Assembly: GCF_937910895.1 (NCBI RefSeq)
Contig: NZ_CALEMI010000052.1
Coordinates: 1-64,000 of the forward strand
DNA: 64,000 nucleotides
Reading direction: 5' to 3'
DNA from: an uncultured Dokdonia sp.
GTDB taxonomy: Bacteria; Bacteroidota; Bacteroidia; Flavobacteriales; Flavobacteriaceae
In this document: positions 1 to 9,441 of the stretch, piece by piece
How the letters are laid out: each line of letters opens with the position of its first letter
Numbering within the stretch: the first letter of the stretch is position 1
Program-made: the position numbers and the translations under genes
Notes under the pieces: generated by a model
What the model was told of the DNA's origin: nothing
The model's database searches: none
Seen by the model: only the letters and a program-made list of their open reading frames with translations

Positions 1-291
1 GCTATTATCTACCTGAAAGTCTAACGTAACTTCTCTTAAGTTTTCTCGTATAAAATCATCATTAAGAAATTCTAATCGAGTGGTATCGCGTACTGTGATT
101 GTTGCTTCTTGTGTATCTACACTTTCAAAATCTGACGTGTCTAGTGTAAAGAAAATAAGAGATGCATCTACTGTTTGATTGAATACAACATCTTGTGTCT
201 GATCAAAATCTACATCACTTACACAAGAAACACATCCTAAGAATGAGATCATGAACACGACCACAGATATACATCGCTGTACATATTTCAT
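1..291 (-). CDS. Lipoprotein of unknown function, 3' end cut by window
   Basis: Reading the minus strand from the ATG at 291 gives an open frame of 97 codons that runs off the window edge without a stop. The N-terminus is a typical lipoprotein signal: a basic start, a hydrophobic stretch, then two candidate lipobox cysteines (FLGC at residue 20, VSC at residue 23). The visible part after it is acidic and rich in Asp and Thr, with no family I recognise. It lies 54 bp downstream of the HAD hydrolase gene on the same strand and may be the start of another unit. The function is unknown. Confidence 0.6.
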   Translation of the reverse strand, partial: MKYVQRCISVVVFMISFLGCVSCVSDVDFDQTQDVVFNQTVDASLIFFTLDTSDFESVDTQEATITVRDTTRLEFLNDDFIRENLREVTLDFQVDNS

Positions 292-345
292 AGTTTGGGG
301 GAATTTACTAATTTAACTAAAAACGCATATTTGATAAGTATATTG

Positions 346-1032
346 CTATAAATACTTACATATCTCTAACAAATCACGTACTACAACTTGCGTATGGGGC
401 ATTTTTAAATTGTGATAGTTATAACAAATTGTTTTCATATTCATACGCTCTGCTCCCAAGATATCTGCCTCATAAGTATCCCCTATCATCATACTTTTTT
501 CTGGCGTGGTTTGCGCTACATTTAGTGCGATTTCAAAAATACGTGGGTTTGGCTTTTTTGCACCTGCTGCTTCACTAGTCGTTACAGTATCAAAATAAGT
601 ATCAATATTTGAGCTTTTCAATTTTTTCATTTGGACTTCTTCAAAGCCATTTGTGATAATATGAAGTTTATAGTCTTTTTTTAAATAGTCCAAAAGTTCT
701 ATCGTACCATCAAACAAGTGGTTGTGATCAGGTAGATGCAGTATATAATCTTCAGAAAGTTTATCAATAGTATCATCTGTCACTTTCATGTTGAGTGTAT
801 CAAATGTCTTTTTGAATCTACCATAGCGCAACTGAGATTTGGTCACTCTTTCTTCTCTATACCATTTCCAATATTGGAAATTAATAGGAGAATATACTTC
901 TAAAAATCCTTGTAAATCTAACGAAATCTTATTCTTCTCAAATATAGTGGCAAATGCCAATCCTGAATTACGATCAAAATCCCACAAGGTATGATCAAGA
1001 TCAAAAAAAACGTCTGTTATCTCTTTACTCAT
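346..1032 (-). CDS. yjjG: YjjG-family HAD hydrolase (noncanonical pyrimidine nucleotidase)
   Basis: A 228-aa HAD phosphatase of the YjjG type, which in the known family dephosphorylates (non-canonical) pyrimidine nucleoside monophosphates in the cytosol. Motif I is DLDHT with nucleophile D11 and acid D13. Motif II is the Thr of ITNGF, motif III is the Lys of GAKKPNP, and motif IV is GDTYEAD. The length is normal for the family. Its start overlaps the end of the upstream DUF7033 gene by 8 bp, so the two are translationally coupled and probably co-transcribed with radC further upstream. The exact substrate cannot be read from sequence. Confidence 0.85.
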   Translation of the reverse strand: MSKEITDVFFDLDHTLWDFDRNSGLAFATIFEKNKISLDLQGFLEVYSPINFQYWKWYREERVTKSQLRYGRFKKTFDTLNMKVTDDTIDKLSEDYILHLPDHNHLFDGTIELLDYLKKDYKLHIITNGFEEVQMKKLKSSNIDTYFDTVTTSEAAGAKKPNPRIFEIALNVAQTTPEKSMMIGDTYEADILGAERMNMKTICYNYHNLKMPHTQVVVRDLLEICKYL

Positions 1033-2311
1033 TGGTAGTTAATAAGGTTCTAAATATTTTTTTACTGTAGACATTGGTGAAATCTGAATTTGAAAAAGCA
1101 ATCAAAAATAATCCATGTACTTTTTTTACAGCCTCTTTAATTCTTTCTAAGCGTACGCTATCTATGGTTTGCTTATGAGCATCAATAATAGCATTTATGT
1201 GGATACAGAATGGATATATCATCAACGGAGTTTGTATTTCATAATCCAGATCGTAAAATAAAAATGGAGTGCAAGTACTCGCTCTAAAACCAGGAATATC
1301 AGGATATCCCATCGTGTAATCTTCTACGATTTCCTGATCCAAAAGATCCCTATAACTATTGGGCAATATGATTTTACAATCAGTGATTCTAGTTTGCTTT
1401 AAAGGCCTGTTTGTGATATGTTCTATCCGTTTTTTTTCTTCTTTCAAAACGTCTATAGATTGTGATGCGTTTTTAGAGACAAGCAACCCCACATTTGAAT
1501 AGTCTCCTACCATTTTTATTAAGGATTGAAAACTACGTTTACTGTATTTTATATTTTTACTATCGGCGGTATAATCGCCTAGTTCAAAAAATAGCTTAAA
1601 CTGAGATAAGGATTGTTTTTGAACATTGACTAACCAACTAAATATATCAAAAGGATCTTTACGTAATCCTAACAGTACTTGTGTGCGTATGAAATTTCGC
1701 TTTAAGCGAAAATTAATAAAATCATTGGCATACCCACCCACAGTTCGTAAAAATCCTACTTTTCTGTAAGCAAACGCCTGAGGTACGTCAATAATAACTT
1801 GCGTTAAAAATTGAGATTCTTTTAACGTATACTCGGGAAAAGACATCGTTACAATCTCTTTAAAACGCTGTATCCAAATATCGACAACGGGGCGATCTAA
1901 AAAATTATTCTTATAGGCTATACTCTCACTTGCAGGAAAACGCCCTAATGCATCTTTTACGTGTGGTAAGTATTCTTCATACCGACTTAACATATAAAAA
2001 GTAGCACCAAATATATCATAGGGAATTGTTGCATTCGGAACTTTTGAAGCAAAAAAACAAGGTATGCCTTTCCAATCTTGCAATTGAATATCTACATCCA
2101 TAACACCTTGTTCAAAAAGAAGATCGACGGCACTAACATGCAATTCGTTCCCTAATTGTTTGTATGTATACGATAATTTAGGGCCGTCATGCGCTACAAA
2201 ATCTTCTACTTTACTCGTAAAAGACACCTTTATCCCTAATACTCGTGTACATATATGCTTAAAAGTATAGATAACTCTAGGCGTAATTTTATGGGTATAA
2301 ACAAGTAGCAT
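1025..2311 (-). CDS. DUF7033 / polysaccharide deacetylase-like protein, degenerate metal site
   Basis: A 428-aa protein resembling the Bacteroidota family in which a DUF7033 N-terminal half (about residues 20-160, with the landmark MLSRYEEY) precedes a NodB-like polysaccharide deacetylase half. In active relatives the first catalytic motif is an Asp-x-Asp; here the corresponding stretch reads IIDVPQAF (D175), so the second acidic ligand is gone. No signal peptide is visible. It sits between radC (22 bp upstream) and yjjG (8-bp overlap), which suggests one transcript. It contains a TTTCGC/GCGAAA palindrome near 1694. It could be a catalytically dead or altered deacetylase. Family assignment is moderately sure, function unknown. 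Confidence 0.6.
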   Translation of the reverse strand: MLLVYTHKITPRVIYTFKHICTRVLGIKVSFTSKVEDFVAHDGPKLSYTYKQLGNELHVSAVDLLFEQGVMDVDIQLQDWKGIPCFFASKVPNATIPYDIFGATFYMLSRYEEYLPHVKDALGRFPASESIAYKNNFLDRPVVDIWIQRFKEIVTMSFPEYTLKESQFLTQVIIDVPQAFAYRKVGFLRTVGGYANDFINFRLKRNFIRTQVLLGLRKDPFDIFSWLVNVQKQSLSQFKLFFELGDYTADSKNIKYSKRSFQSLIKMVGDYSNVGLLVSKNASQSIDVLKEEKKRIEHITNRPLKQTRITDCKIILPNSYRDLLDQEIVEDYTMGYPDIPGFRASTCTPFLFYDLDYEIQTPLMIYPFCIHINAIIDAHKQTIDSVRLERIKEAVKKVHGLFLIAFSNSDFTNVYSKKIFRTLLTTNE

Positions 2312-2333
2312 TGAAATTGAGAGTAAAAAAGGG

Positions 2334-3032
2334 TTAAATCAAGCCATCATCGGCAAAGCTAAAATACGCCTTTTCGGTTACAATAATATGGTCTAATACT
2401 TTCACATCTAAGCTAGACGAAGCCACTTTTAGCTTTTGAGTCAACTGTATATCGGACTTACTAGGTTTCAGGGTTCCCGAAGGATGATTATGTGCTAAAA
2501 TAATCCCAACTGCATTAAGCTCTAATGCGGTTTTGAGCACCAATCGCACATCGACTAGTGTTCCTGTAATCCCTCCTTTGCTTAATTGTTGTTTTTCTAA
2601 AATCTTATTAGAGTTATTAAGATATACGACCCAAAACTCTTCGTGAGGCAGATCTCCAATAATGGGTTGTAATATTTCAAATACTGTGGAGGAGGATGTT
2701 ATACGCTTTCGCGAAAGCGAATCACCTCCATTTCTCCGTCTTCCAAGTTCGAGTGCTGCTGCAATCGAAACCGCTTTTGCTTCCCCAATTCCCTTGAATT
2801 TCATGAGGTCATTAATGGAACGCTTTCCTAATTCTGAAAGATTGTTTGACGAAGCGGCTAGAATGCGTTTGCTTAAGCCTACAGCGCTGTCTTCTCGATT
2901 ACCTGATCCAATAAGGATGGCTATGAGTTCTGCATCTGAAAGGGCTAATCGACCTTTATTTACTAATTTTTCACGAGGCCTGTCATCCTCCGACCAGTTC
3001 TTGATCGAGAATGAAACTTGTTTTTCTGACAT
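2334..3032 (-). CDS. radC: RadC-family JAB/MPN protein
   Basis: A 232-aa RadC homologue. A helix-hairpin-helix region lies around residues 75-90 (KFKGIGEAKA), followed by the MPN/JAMM-type domain with the HNHPSG motif (H181, H183) and D194, the expected metal ligands. The family was historically tied to DNA repair, but its biochemical role remains unclear. The linker between the two domains (residues 106-110, LSRKR) is encoded by an exact copy of the 16-bp palindrome found throughout this window. It is the first gene of a probable radC-DUF7033-yjjG unit, divergent from the DUF1569 gene. Confidence 0.93.
   Translation of the reverse strand: MSEKQVSFSIKNWSEDDRPREKLVNKGRLALSDAELIAILIGSGNREDSAVGLSKRILAASSNNLSELGKRSINDLMKFKGIGEAKAVSIAAALELGRRRNGGDSLSRKRITSSSTVFEILQPIIGDLPHEEFWVVYLNNSNKILEKQQLSKGGITGTLVDVRLVLKTALELNAVGIILAHNHPSGTLKPSKSDIQLTQKLKVASSSLDVKVLDHIIVTEKAYFSFADDGLI
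2704..2719. repeat. Palindrome CGCTTTCGCGAAAGCG, exact copy inside radC
   Basis: Exact 16-bp palindrome within the radC frame, read as LSRKR in the interdomain linker. Confidence 0.95.
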
Positions 3033-3171
3033 AATTAAACTTATTTTTCTGACCTTACTAAAGTAAAAAAAGTAATTATAAGATTCATAACTTTTACAGT
3101 AAGAATTATTTATAGTAAATTTAATGGGTTACTTTTAGCTATAAATCACGTTTCTAAATTAACATTATCCG

Positions 3172-3615
3172 ATGAAATCACTATTTGACCAAGAAGCATA
3201 TACCGAGATACGCACACGTCTTGATGCCCTTTCAGAAAACAGCGAACGCCAATGGGGTAAGATGACCGCTGGACAAATGTTACATCATTGTCAGGCGCCT
3301 TTAAAAATTATCCTAGAAAAAGAAGATTACGGCTTTAAACCGAATTGGCTGATCAATCTATTATTTAAAAAATCGATGTATGATGATAAGCTTTGGAGAA
3401 AAGGACTTCCAACGGCAAAGGCTTTAAAAGAGACAGTTCCTAGAGTATTTATAGAAGAAAAAAAGGCGCTGGAAGCTTTGCTAGATGAATTTGACAGCAA
3501 ACGAGATCGTGAAGAGTGGCCTATACATCCATCTTTTGGGAAATTTACAAAAGAGCAATATGGTAAGATGCAATACAAGCATTTGGATCACCACTTGAGA
3601 CAGTTTGGGGTGTGA
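3172..3615 (+). CDS. DUF1569 domain protein (DinB-like fold)
   Basis: A 147-aa protein matching the DUF1569 family, which adopts the four-helix DinB/YfiT-like putative metalloenzyme fold. Visible landmarks are MTAGQMLHHC near residues 34-43 and the C-terminal HPSFGKF...QYGKMQYKHLDHHLRQFG with several conserved His that would form the metal site. It is a single gene, divergent from radC (139-bp shared upstream region) and convergent with the next gene. The substrate is unknown. Confidence 0.8.
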   Translation: MKSLFDQEAYTEIRTRLDALSENSERQWGKMTAGQMLHHCQAPLKIILEKEDYGFKPNWLINLLFKKSMYDDKLWRKGLPTAKALKETVPRVFIEEKKALEALLDEFDSKRDREEWPIHPSFGKFTKEQYGKMQYKHLDHHLRQFGV

Positions 3616-3678
3616 ATAAAGTAGACATCAGAAAAACGAAATCTTGAAAAATTTCATTGTAGAGACTATTGAAATCTC

Positions 3679-3704
3679 TTTTTTACATTTAAAAATGTAA
3701 AAAA
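3679..3704. terminator. Bidirectional terminator between convergent genes
   Basis: A T-tract/ACATT stem with loop TAAA and a matching AATGT/A-tract (arms 3679-3689 and 3694-3704). It gives a U-rich tail on either strand, between the DUF1569 gene (+) and the secreted protein gene (-). Confidence 0.6.
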
Positions 3705-3720
3705 ATATACTAAGATTTCA

Positions 3721-4371
3721 CTACTCTATGACAAACGTCTTATTTCTATTAAGAACGTTTATTAAAATACAATAAGACACTACAGAACCATCTAAACGCT
3801 CTGTTAAGGATTCACGAATCAATCCTTTTGGAAATTGATCTCCCCAAGGTAATAAAGAATAATAATCACCGAATCCCACACCAATCATTAAACGATCTAC
3901 ACTTTTATCTACAACTAGGATATGACTCTTTGTAAGATATTGATTACTGCCTTTTGACTTGTTATATGAATATGTATAGACGCTTAACAAAGAATCATGC
4001 GGTGTTACCACAAGATCATAATCACCTATAGATACAGGATTTCTATAGGTATTTCCTTTAAATGTCTTCTTTTTAATACGTAAATCGTTTGCGTTAAGAA
4101 GAGTCTCTTTACTTACGGTTAGTTCTGCAATTTTATCTTTTTGATCATCTCTAAAAATGAGACTATACATACTATCCTTTCTTTGTGTAGCAATGGCCAC
4201 ATAGGAATTATCTTTTGAATTGACAAAATAGAAGCGTTGTTCATTCTTTTTTTGAACTAACTCTTGAGGGTTTGTCACTTCGTATTCTAAGATTTGATCA
4301 AAGACATAGCTGTTTTGACAACAAGCTATCGTATAACTAAAAAATAAAACAAAGCATAAAAAGTATCTCAT
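3721..4371 (-). CDS. Secreted protein of unknown function
   Basis: A 216-aa protein with a clear signal peptide (hydrophobic residues 3-17, ending ...ACCQ). The mature part is rich in beta-strand-like segments and has no motif I recognise. It starts 10 bp after the stop of mpl on the same strand, so it is probably co-transcribed with that murein-recycling ligase and may act in the periplasm. The role is unknown. Confidence 0.6.
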   Translation of the reverse strand: MRYFLCFVLFFSYTIACCQNSYVFDQILEYEVTNPQELVQKKNEQRFYFVNSKDNSYVAIATQRKDSMYSLIFRDDQKDKIAELTVSKETLLNANDLRIKKKTFKGNTYRNPVSIGDYDLVVTPHDSLLSVYTYSYNKSKGSNQYLTKSHILVVDKSVDRLMIGVGFGDYYSLLPWGDQFPKGLIRESLTERLDGSVVSYCILINVLNRNKTFVIE

Positions 4372-4381
4372 ACGTATTGTA

Positions 4382-5734
4382 TCAAATAATCCGCTTCACT
4401 TCCTCAAAATCCAATCCGCCATAATTACCACTACTCATGAGTAGTAAGGCAGTATTCTCAAAAGTTTGACCGAATAAAAACTCTCTAAATTGAGTTGGAT
4501 CGGTATAAATAATAAGGTCGTCTCTTTGAAAAGCCATGGCGATTTGTTGTTCTGTTACTTTTTCTAATTTTTTAATCTCCACCGCATGCGGAGAGTAAAA
4601 TACTACTGCAACATCTGCCGCATCTAGGGCTCCTTGGTATTCTGATAAAAACTCAGCATTGAGACTGCTGTAGGTGTGTAATTCTAAACATGCTACTAGT
4701 GTACGATCTGGATATTGTTCTTTGACGGCATTAGTGGTGGCACTTACTTTGGAAGGGCTATGTGCAAAATCTTTATAAGCAACATTGCTAGTGCTTTCTG
4801 CTATTTTCTCTAAACGCTTGGAGGCACCTTTGAAGGTGGCGATCGCTTCATAAAAATCTTCTTCGACCACGCCCATGTGTTGGCAAATCCATTTCGCGCC
4901 AGCTAAATTATTTAAATTGTGTTTTCCAAACACTTCTATAGGCATTAATCCTTCTGGAGTATCTAATAAGGTCCCCCCTTCTTCAACTTCATAATGAGGC
5001 GTTTCATAGGGATACTTCTTGATATGCGCCGTCGCATTTTCGACGACGTTTACGACTTCTGCATCTTCTGTATTATACACCATCGCACCACCATTCGTCA
5101 TACTATTGACAAAGATTTGAAACTGCTCCACGTAATTTTCAAACGTTGGAAATACGTTAATATGATCCCAAGCAATCCCGCTTAGCAATGCAATATTCGG
5201 TTTATATAAATGAAATTTAGGACGCCTATCTATCGGACTACTCAAATACTCATCACCTTCCAATACAATAAAGTCATTCTCTTCGGTAAGATGCACCATG
5301 GTCTCAAATCCTTCTAATTGTGCGCCCACCATATAATCCACCTCTTTTTCCAAATAATGCATCACATGCAAAATCATAGACGTAATCGTGGTCTTTCCAT
5401 GAGATCCACCTATGACCACTCGGGTTTTATTTTTAGATTGCTCGTATAAGTATTCTGGATATGAATAGACGGTAAGCCCTAATTCTTGTGCTTTATGCAA
5501 CTCTGGATTATCTTCTTTGGCATGCATTCCTAAAATAACAGCATCTAAGTTGGTTGTTATTTTTTCTGGAAACCATCCAAAAGTTTCTGGCAATAATCCA
5601 TACTTCTCGAGACGAGATTTAGACGGATCAAAAATCGTGTCATCACTTCCTGTGACTTGGTATCCCTTATGATGTAATGCTAAGGCTAAGTTATGCATGG
5701 CTGCACCGCCTATAGCTATAAAATGTACGTTCAT
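4382..5734 (-). CDS. mpl: Murein peptide ligase Mpl (Mur ligase family)
   Basis: A 450-aa Mur ligase of the Mpl type, which reattaches recycled L-Ala-gamma-D-Glu-meso-DAP tripeptide to UDP-MurNAc in the cytosol. The N-terminal nucleotide-sugar domain begins with the glycine motif FIAIGGAAMHNLA. The central ATP-binding loop GSHGKTT is at residues 110-116, followed by EGDEYLSS and the GIAWDHINVF segment, both typical of Mpl rather than MurC. The Mur C-terminal domain follows. The length fits the family (about 450 aa). A secreted protein gene follows 10 bp downstream. Confidence 0.88.
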   Translation of the reverse strand: MNVHFIAIGGAAMHNLALALHHKGYQVTGSDDTIFDPSKSRLEKYGLLPETFGWFPEKITTNLDAVILGMHAKEDNPELHKAQELGLTVYSYPEYLYEQSKNKTRVVIGGSHGKTTITSMILHVMHYLEKEVDYMVGAQLEGFETMVHLTEENDFIVLEGDEYLSSPIDRRPKFHLYKPNIALLSGIAWDHINVFPTFENYVEQFQIFVNSMTNGGAMVYNTEDAEVVNVVENATAHIKKYPYETPHYEVEEGGTLLDTPEGLMPIEVFGKHNLNNLAGAKWICQHMGVVEEDFYEAIATFKGASKRLEKIAESTSNVAYKDFAHSPSKVSATTNAVKEQYPDRTLVACLELHTYSSLNAEFLSEYQGALDAADVAVVFYSPHAVEIKKLEKVTEQQIAMAFQRDDLIIYTDPTQFREFLFGQTFENTALLLMSSGNYGGLDFEEVKRII

Positions 5735-5863
5735 ATATCGTTTATAATCAGATTTAAAAATAAGATTAATTATGGAAAAGATGCCTTTTATATTCTGTTT
5801 CCGCTCCTGCCTACCAGTGAGGCAAGTTTACGAAAGCGTAATTAAGAATCTTCCTTATCTGTA

Positions 5864-7375
5864 TTACTGCTTGTAAAAATCATAGGTAGTTTGCTCTACT
5901 TGCGGATCAAGTTTGAGTGTAAACATTTTTACATCCCCATCTACAACTTCAAAAGGGAAAATTGATTGCCCGTAAAGAACATTGCTAAAGGTTGCCAGAA
6001 AGTTATTGTCTTTTGTATGCTTCAACGTCACTTTGAGATCCTTGTGGTGTTCGAAATCTATATGTAAATCCCCTTTTTCTTTTTTAATTTTAATCCAACC
6101 GTATACATCATTTACATACGTTCCTTCAAATTTAGAAAGGGCTACTGCTGGTTTATTTTTTTCCTCAACTTCTTTTAACCAGGCTTCTTTTTGTTTCTTT
6201 TTTTCGTTTTGATTTTTCTCAAAAAAATCATAATATAAATTACTAACTCCTCTATGTGGGTTTTTAAAATATGCATTTAAAATATCATATTTAAGTCCTT
6301 CATAAAGGTAATTACTATCTGTATTTGTTAAAATAACGATTCCTAAATTCTGTTCTGGAACCATTGTAACTGAGGTTAAATACCCATGAATACCACCTGT
6401 GTGCATAATAAGTTTATGCTCACCATACGCTTCAATATCCCACCCTAAACCATATAAACTAAAAGGATATTTAGCAGTACCCACAATAGATCTTGGTGTT
6501 CTCGTGGCTGTAATTGCTTTTACAGGAATGACTTGTTTCCCTTCGTACTTCCCATCTGCTAATAATGCGGTTACCCATTTACTCATATCTGCAATGGAAG
6601 AAGAGATACTTCCAGCAGGAGCCGTTGCATCTATATCTCCATAGTCAATGACCACAGGCTCTCCATCTATAATCGTATGTGCGAGCGTTCTATTATTTGA
6701 CTTCACAATATCCTGAGATAACGCTAGTGAGTTTTGCATCTCTAAAGGCGTAAAAATCTTTTCTTGTAATTGTTCTGCCCAAGTTTTCCCTGTCGCCGAT
6801 TGTATAATTTCTCCAGCAATTGTATATCCCGTATTAAAATATCCCCACGTCTCTCTATATTGATGTGTAGGTGTTATTAATGCAAACTTTCTTATAATTT
6901 GTTCAGATGTAAGCTCATTATCAAAGTTCAAAAAATCTCCTTGAAATGTTTCAAATCCAACTCTATGAGATAATACATCTACAATATCAACTTTCTGAGT
7001 GAGCCATGGATCGTGTAATTTAAAATAAGGCAACCATTTTACAACAGGATCTTTAAGCGAAAATGCATCTTCTTGCTCCAAAGTTGCCATAAGTGTTGCT
7101 GTAAATGCCTTGCTATTACTCCCTATCATAAACAGCGTATTCTCATCTATAGGCGTATTAGACTCATAATCTGTAACTCCATTTGTATACGTTTTGACAA
7201 TTTTGCCATCTTTTATAATCGCAACAGCAAGCGCTGGTATTTTCCATTGCTTTTGTTCTGATTGCAAGTAGGTATCTAAACTATCTTTTATAAAAGAAGG
7301 TAGCGACTCCTGCGCACCGAGAGTTATGCTTATAAAAGCTATAAAAAAACTTAAAACAATTGATTTTGTATTCAT
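5864..7375 (-). CDS. Secreted serine hydrolase, class C beta-lactamase family
   Basis: A 503-aa protein with a signal peptide (about residues 1-21) and a penicillin-binding/class C beta-lactamase fold. The catalytic motifs are S86-N-S-K89 (SxxK), Y179-F-N181 (YxN) and H325-T-G327 in the KTG position. The C-terminal ~110 residues look like the DUF3471-type extension common in these hydrolases. Such proteins are mostly esterases or peptidases rather than true beta-lactamases. It stands alone, with its own upstream and downstream gaps. Substrate unknown. Confidence 0.82.
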   Translation of the reverse strand: MNTKSIVLSFFIAFISITLGAQESLPSFIKDSLDTYLQSEQKQWKIPALAVAIIKDGKIVKTYTNGVTDYESNTPIDENTLFMIGSNSKAFTATLMATLEQEDAFSLKDPVVKWLPYFKLHDPWLTQKVDIVDVLSHRVGFETFQGDFLNFDNELTSEQIIRKFALITPTHQYRETWGYFNTGYTIAGEIIQSATGKTWAEQLQEKIFTPLEMQNSLALSQDIVKSNNRTLAHTIIDGEPVVIDYGDIDATAPAGSISSSIADMSKWVTALLADGKYEGKQVIPVKAITATRTPRSIVGTAKYPFSLYGLGWDIEAYGEHKLIMHTGGIHGYLTSVTMVPEQNLGIVILTNTDSNYLYEGLKYDILNAYFKNPHRGVSNLYYDFFEKNQNEKKKQKEAWLKEVEEKNKPAVALSKFEGTYVNDVYGWIKIKKEKGDLHIDFEHHKDLKVTLKHTKDNNFLATFSNVLYGQSIFPFEVVDGDVKMFTLKLDPQVEQTTYDFYKQ

Positions 7376-7454
7376 AGGACATATAGTGTTTAGGTAAAAT
7401 ACTACATTGAAAAATAATTCCTACTCTTTTACGAGTATGGGTATAAAACGAATA

Positions 7455-8096
7455 TTAAGGAATATTCAAATACTTATGCGTCTGTAAAGAGATTTTCCAT
7501 TTTGGGTTTGCCATCACATAATCTACGATAAGTGGCACCATTTTATCACGCACAGACCATTCTGGTTGGAGATATAAAATACAGTCTTTAGACACTTTTG
7601 TAGCCTGCTCTTCGGCAAAAGAAAAGTCACTTTTGTTATACACAATCACTTTAAGTTCGTGAGCTTTTTGAGACACTTCTTCTTTAGGCAACATTCGTTT
7701 TTTAGGAGAAAGACAAATCCAATCCCACTCGCCAGAAAGATCATACGCTCCAGACGTTTCTATATGGACTTGCAAGCCTCTTTCTTTGAGCAAAGACGTT
7801 AAGGGCTTCATATCCCACATCAGAGGTTCTCCACCAGTGACGACAATCGTATCGCTATATTTGGCGGCATTATCGGCTATCGTAACAGCTTCAGTAGGTG
7901 GATGAATCGCCGCATCCCAACTTTCTTTTACATCACACCAATGGCAACCCACATCACATCCGCCTATTCGTATAAAATATGCGGCGGTTCCTTTGTGATA
8001 TCCTTCTCCCTGAATGGTATAAAACTCTTCCATTAACGGAAGTAATTCTCCTAAATCTACTCGTGATTGTATAGCCTCTTTTGTCATTGCATGCAA
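7455..8096 (-). CDS. queE: 7-carboxy-7-deazaguanine synthase QueE (radical SAM)
   Basis: A 213-aa radical SAM enzyme that converts 6-carboxytetrahydropterin to 7-carboxy-7-deazaguanine in queuosine biosynthesis. The cluster motif is C47-x3-C51-x2-C54, preceded by the family signature EEFYTIQGEG that binds the pterin. The TGGEP stretch and the C-terminal LQPEWS segment also fit. An internal ATG (position 8087, MTKEAIQ) is an equally plausible start. The upstream MFS gene ends 57 bp away on the same strand. No other queuosine genes are visible. Confidence 0.88.
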   Translation of the reverse strand: MHAMTKEAIQSRVDLGELLPLMEEFYTIQGEGYHKGTAAYFIRIGGCDVGCHWCDVKESWDAAIHPPTEAVTIADNAAKYSDTIVVTGGEPLMWDMKPLTSLLKERGLQVHIETSGAYDLSGEWDWICLSPKKRMLPKEEVSQKAHELKVIVYNKSDFSFAEEQATKVSKDCILYLQPEWSVRDKMVPLIVDYVMANPKWKISLQTHKYLNIP

Positions 8097-8153
8097 AGAT
8101 AGGAAGTATTGAATAGTATGTAGCGTATAAAAGGGGCTTTTTGAAAAATGGAG

Positions 8154-9314
8154 TTATCGTCTTTTTAAAAATAGTAGAATTGCCGCTACAAGTGCAATAC
8201 CACTCGCAATTCCCAGTGCTAAATAGCTTGCCCATAAAGAAAATGCATTTGCCAAAGATCCCATAATAGCAGGTCCCGCCATAAACCCTGTAAAGCCCAT
8301 CCCTGCGACGATAGAAATCCCTTGAGAAGAGGTCACTCCTTTTGCTTTTCCCGCCACTCGAAATAATTCTGGAATAATCACAGAAAACCCAATCCCGACA
8401 AGACCAAATCCAACTAAACTGAGACCTTGTGATCGGGATAAAATAGCCATATACCCCACAATCGCGATAAGCAATCCATAAATAATAATACGATAAGAAC
8501 CAATACGAGAACTCACCTCATCCCCAAAAAACCTCCCTATAGTCATGGCAGCACTAAAAATAACAAACCCAAAACCAGCTAGCCATTCCAGAGTTACTCC
8601 AACTACATCTTCAAGATATAGTTTACTCCATTGCTCTAATGATCCTTCACTACCCATAACAATAAAAGAGATAATTGTTAAAGCAAAAAGGGGCTTTAAT
8701 AGTTTTAGCGAAAATCCTGCATTCTCCTTCTCAATTGACTTGTTTGCAATTGCTATAAATTTTTTAGACAATAAAATATTAGTCAGTATAATGACGAGTG
8801 CCACAATAGCGATATGAATAAAAGGAACTGTTACAGCCCCAATAACCAGACTCCCTATTCCTGCACCTAAAACACCTCCTAAACTAAAAAAAGCATGAGC
8901 AGCACTCATAAAATTAACTTCATCTCCCTTTTCTAATTCAGACACAAGGGCATTCATTGCTATATCGGTAAAAGCACTACTCATACCCGCTATAAATAGG
9001 CTTATACACAATAATACCAATGATGGAGCTATGATAGGAAATAAAAAAAGTAACGCAAAAATGACTATACCATACAATGTAGCCTTCCCCACTCCTATAG
9101 CATCGATAATTTTTGAAGAAAAAGTAACTGCAAAAAGCCCCCCAATAGCATAGCAAAATAAAGCAATCCCAATATCTCCATCATCTATAGCCAATTTTTC
9201 TTTCACTCTTGGAATATAAAGTACCCATGTTCCCACCATAATATTGATGGATGCAAACACCCATACTGGAGCAAAATACCGCTTTCGCGAAAGGATTAAA
9301 AACAGAGAATTCAT
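8154..9314 (-). CDS. MFS transporter
   Basis: A 386-aa integral membrane protein with about 12 hydrophobic segments and the GxxxD/R loops of the major facilitator superfamily, closest in feel to the YbjJ-like group. The start codon at 9314 is followed within ten residues by LSRKR, encoded by an imperfect copy of the window's 16-bp palindrome. It is divergent from kynU across 127 bp. The substrate is unknown; the kynurenine neighbourhood is only weak context. Confidence 0.8.
   Translation of the reverse strand: MNSLFLILSRKRYFAPVWVFASINIMVGTWVLYIPRVKEKLAIDDGDIGIALFCYAIGGLFAVTFSSKIIDAIGVGKATLYGIVIFALLFLFPIIAPSLVLLCISLFIAGMSSAFTDIAMNALVSELEKGDEVNFMSAAHAFFSLGGVLGAGIGSLVIGAVTVPFIHIAIVALVIILTNILLSKKFIAIANKSIEKENAGFSLKLLKPLFALTIISFIVMGSEGSLEQWSKLYLEDVVGVTLEWLAGFGFVIFSAAMTIGRFFGDEVSSRIGSYRIIIYGLLIAIVGYMAILSRSQGLSLVGFGLVGIGFSVIIPELFRVAGKAKGVTSSQGISIVAGMGFTGFMAGPAIMGSLANAFSLWASYLALGIASGIALVAAILLFLKRR
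9280..9295. repeat. Palindrome copy (two mismatches) inside the MFS gene
   Basis: CGCTTTCGCGAAAGGA, 14 of 16 bases identical to the repeat consensus, near the 5' end of the MFS reading frame. Confidence 0.8.
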
Positions 9315-9441
9315 AGCGTCAAAACTACTAAATCAGAAAGTATAAAAGTCAAAAAATATTCATCTAGTTACGAAAACGTTTACGTAAATTTCTTTTCACA
9401 TCGCCGTATAATGCGTATTTTTATGGGCATAAGATTTTCTA

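Noticed and set aside
2662-3066. Long plus-strand frame opposite radC
   Set aside because: Antisense shadow of radC; radC has clear domains and catalytic motifs.
5820-5845. Extra palindrome copy after the serine hydrolase gene
   Set aside because: Only the right half (CGAAAGCG) matches, so it was not counted.
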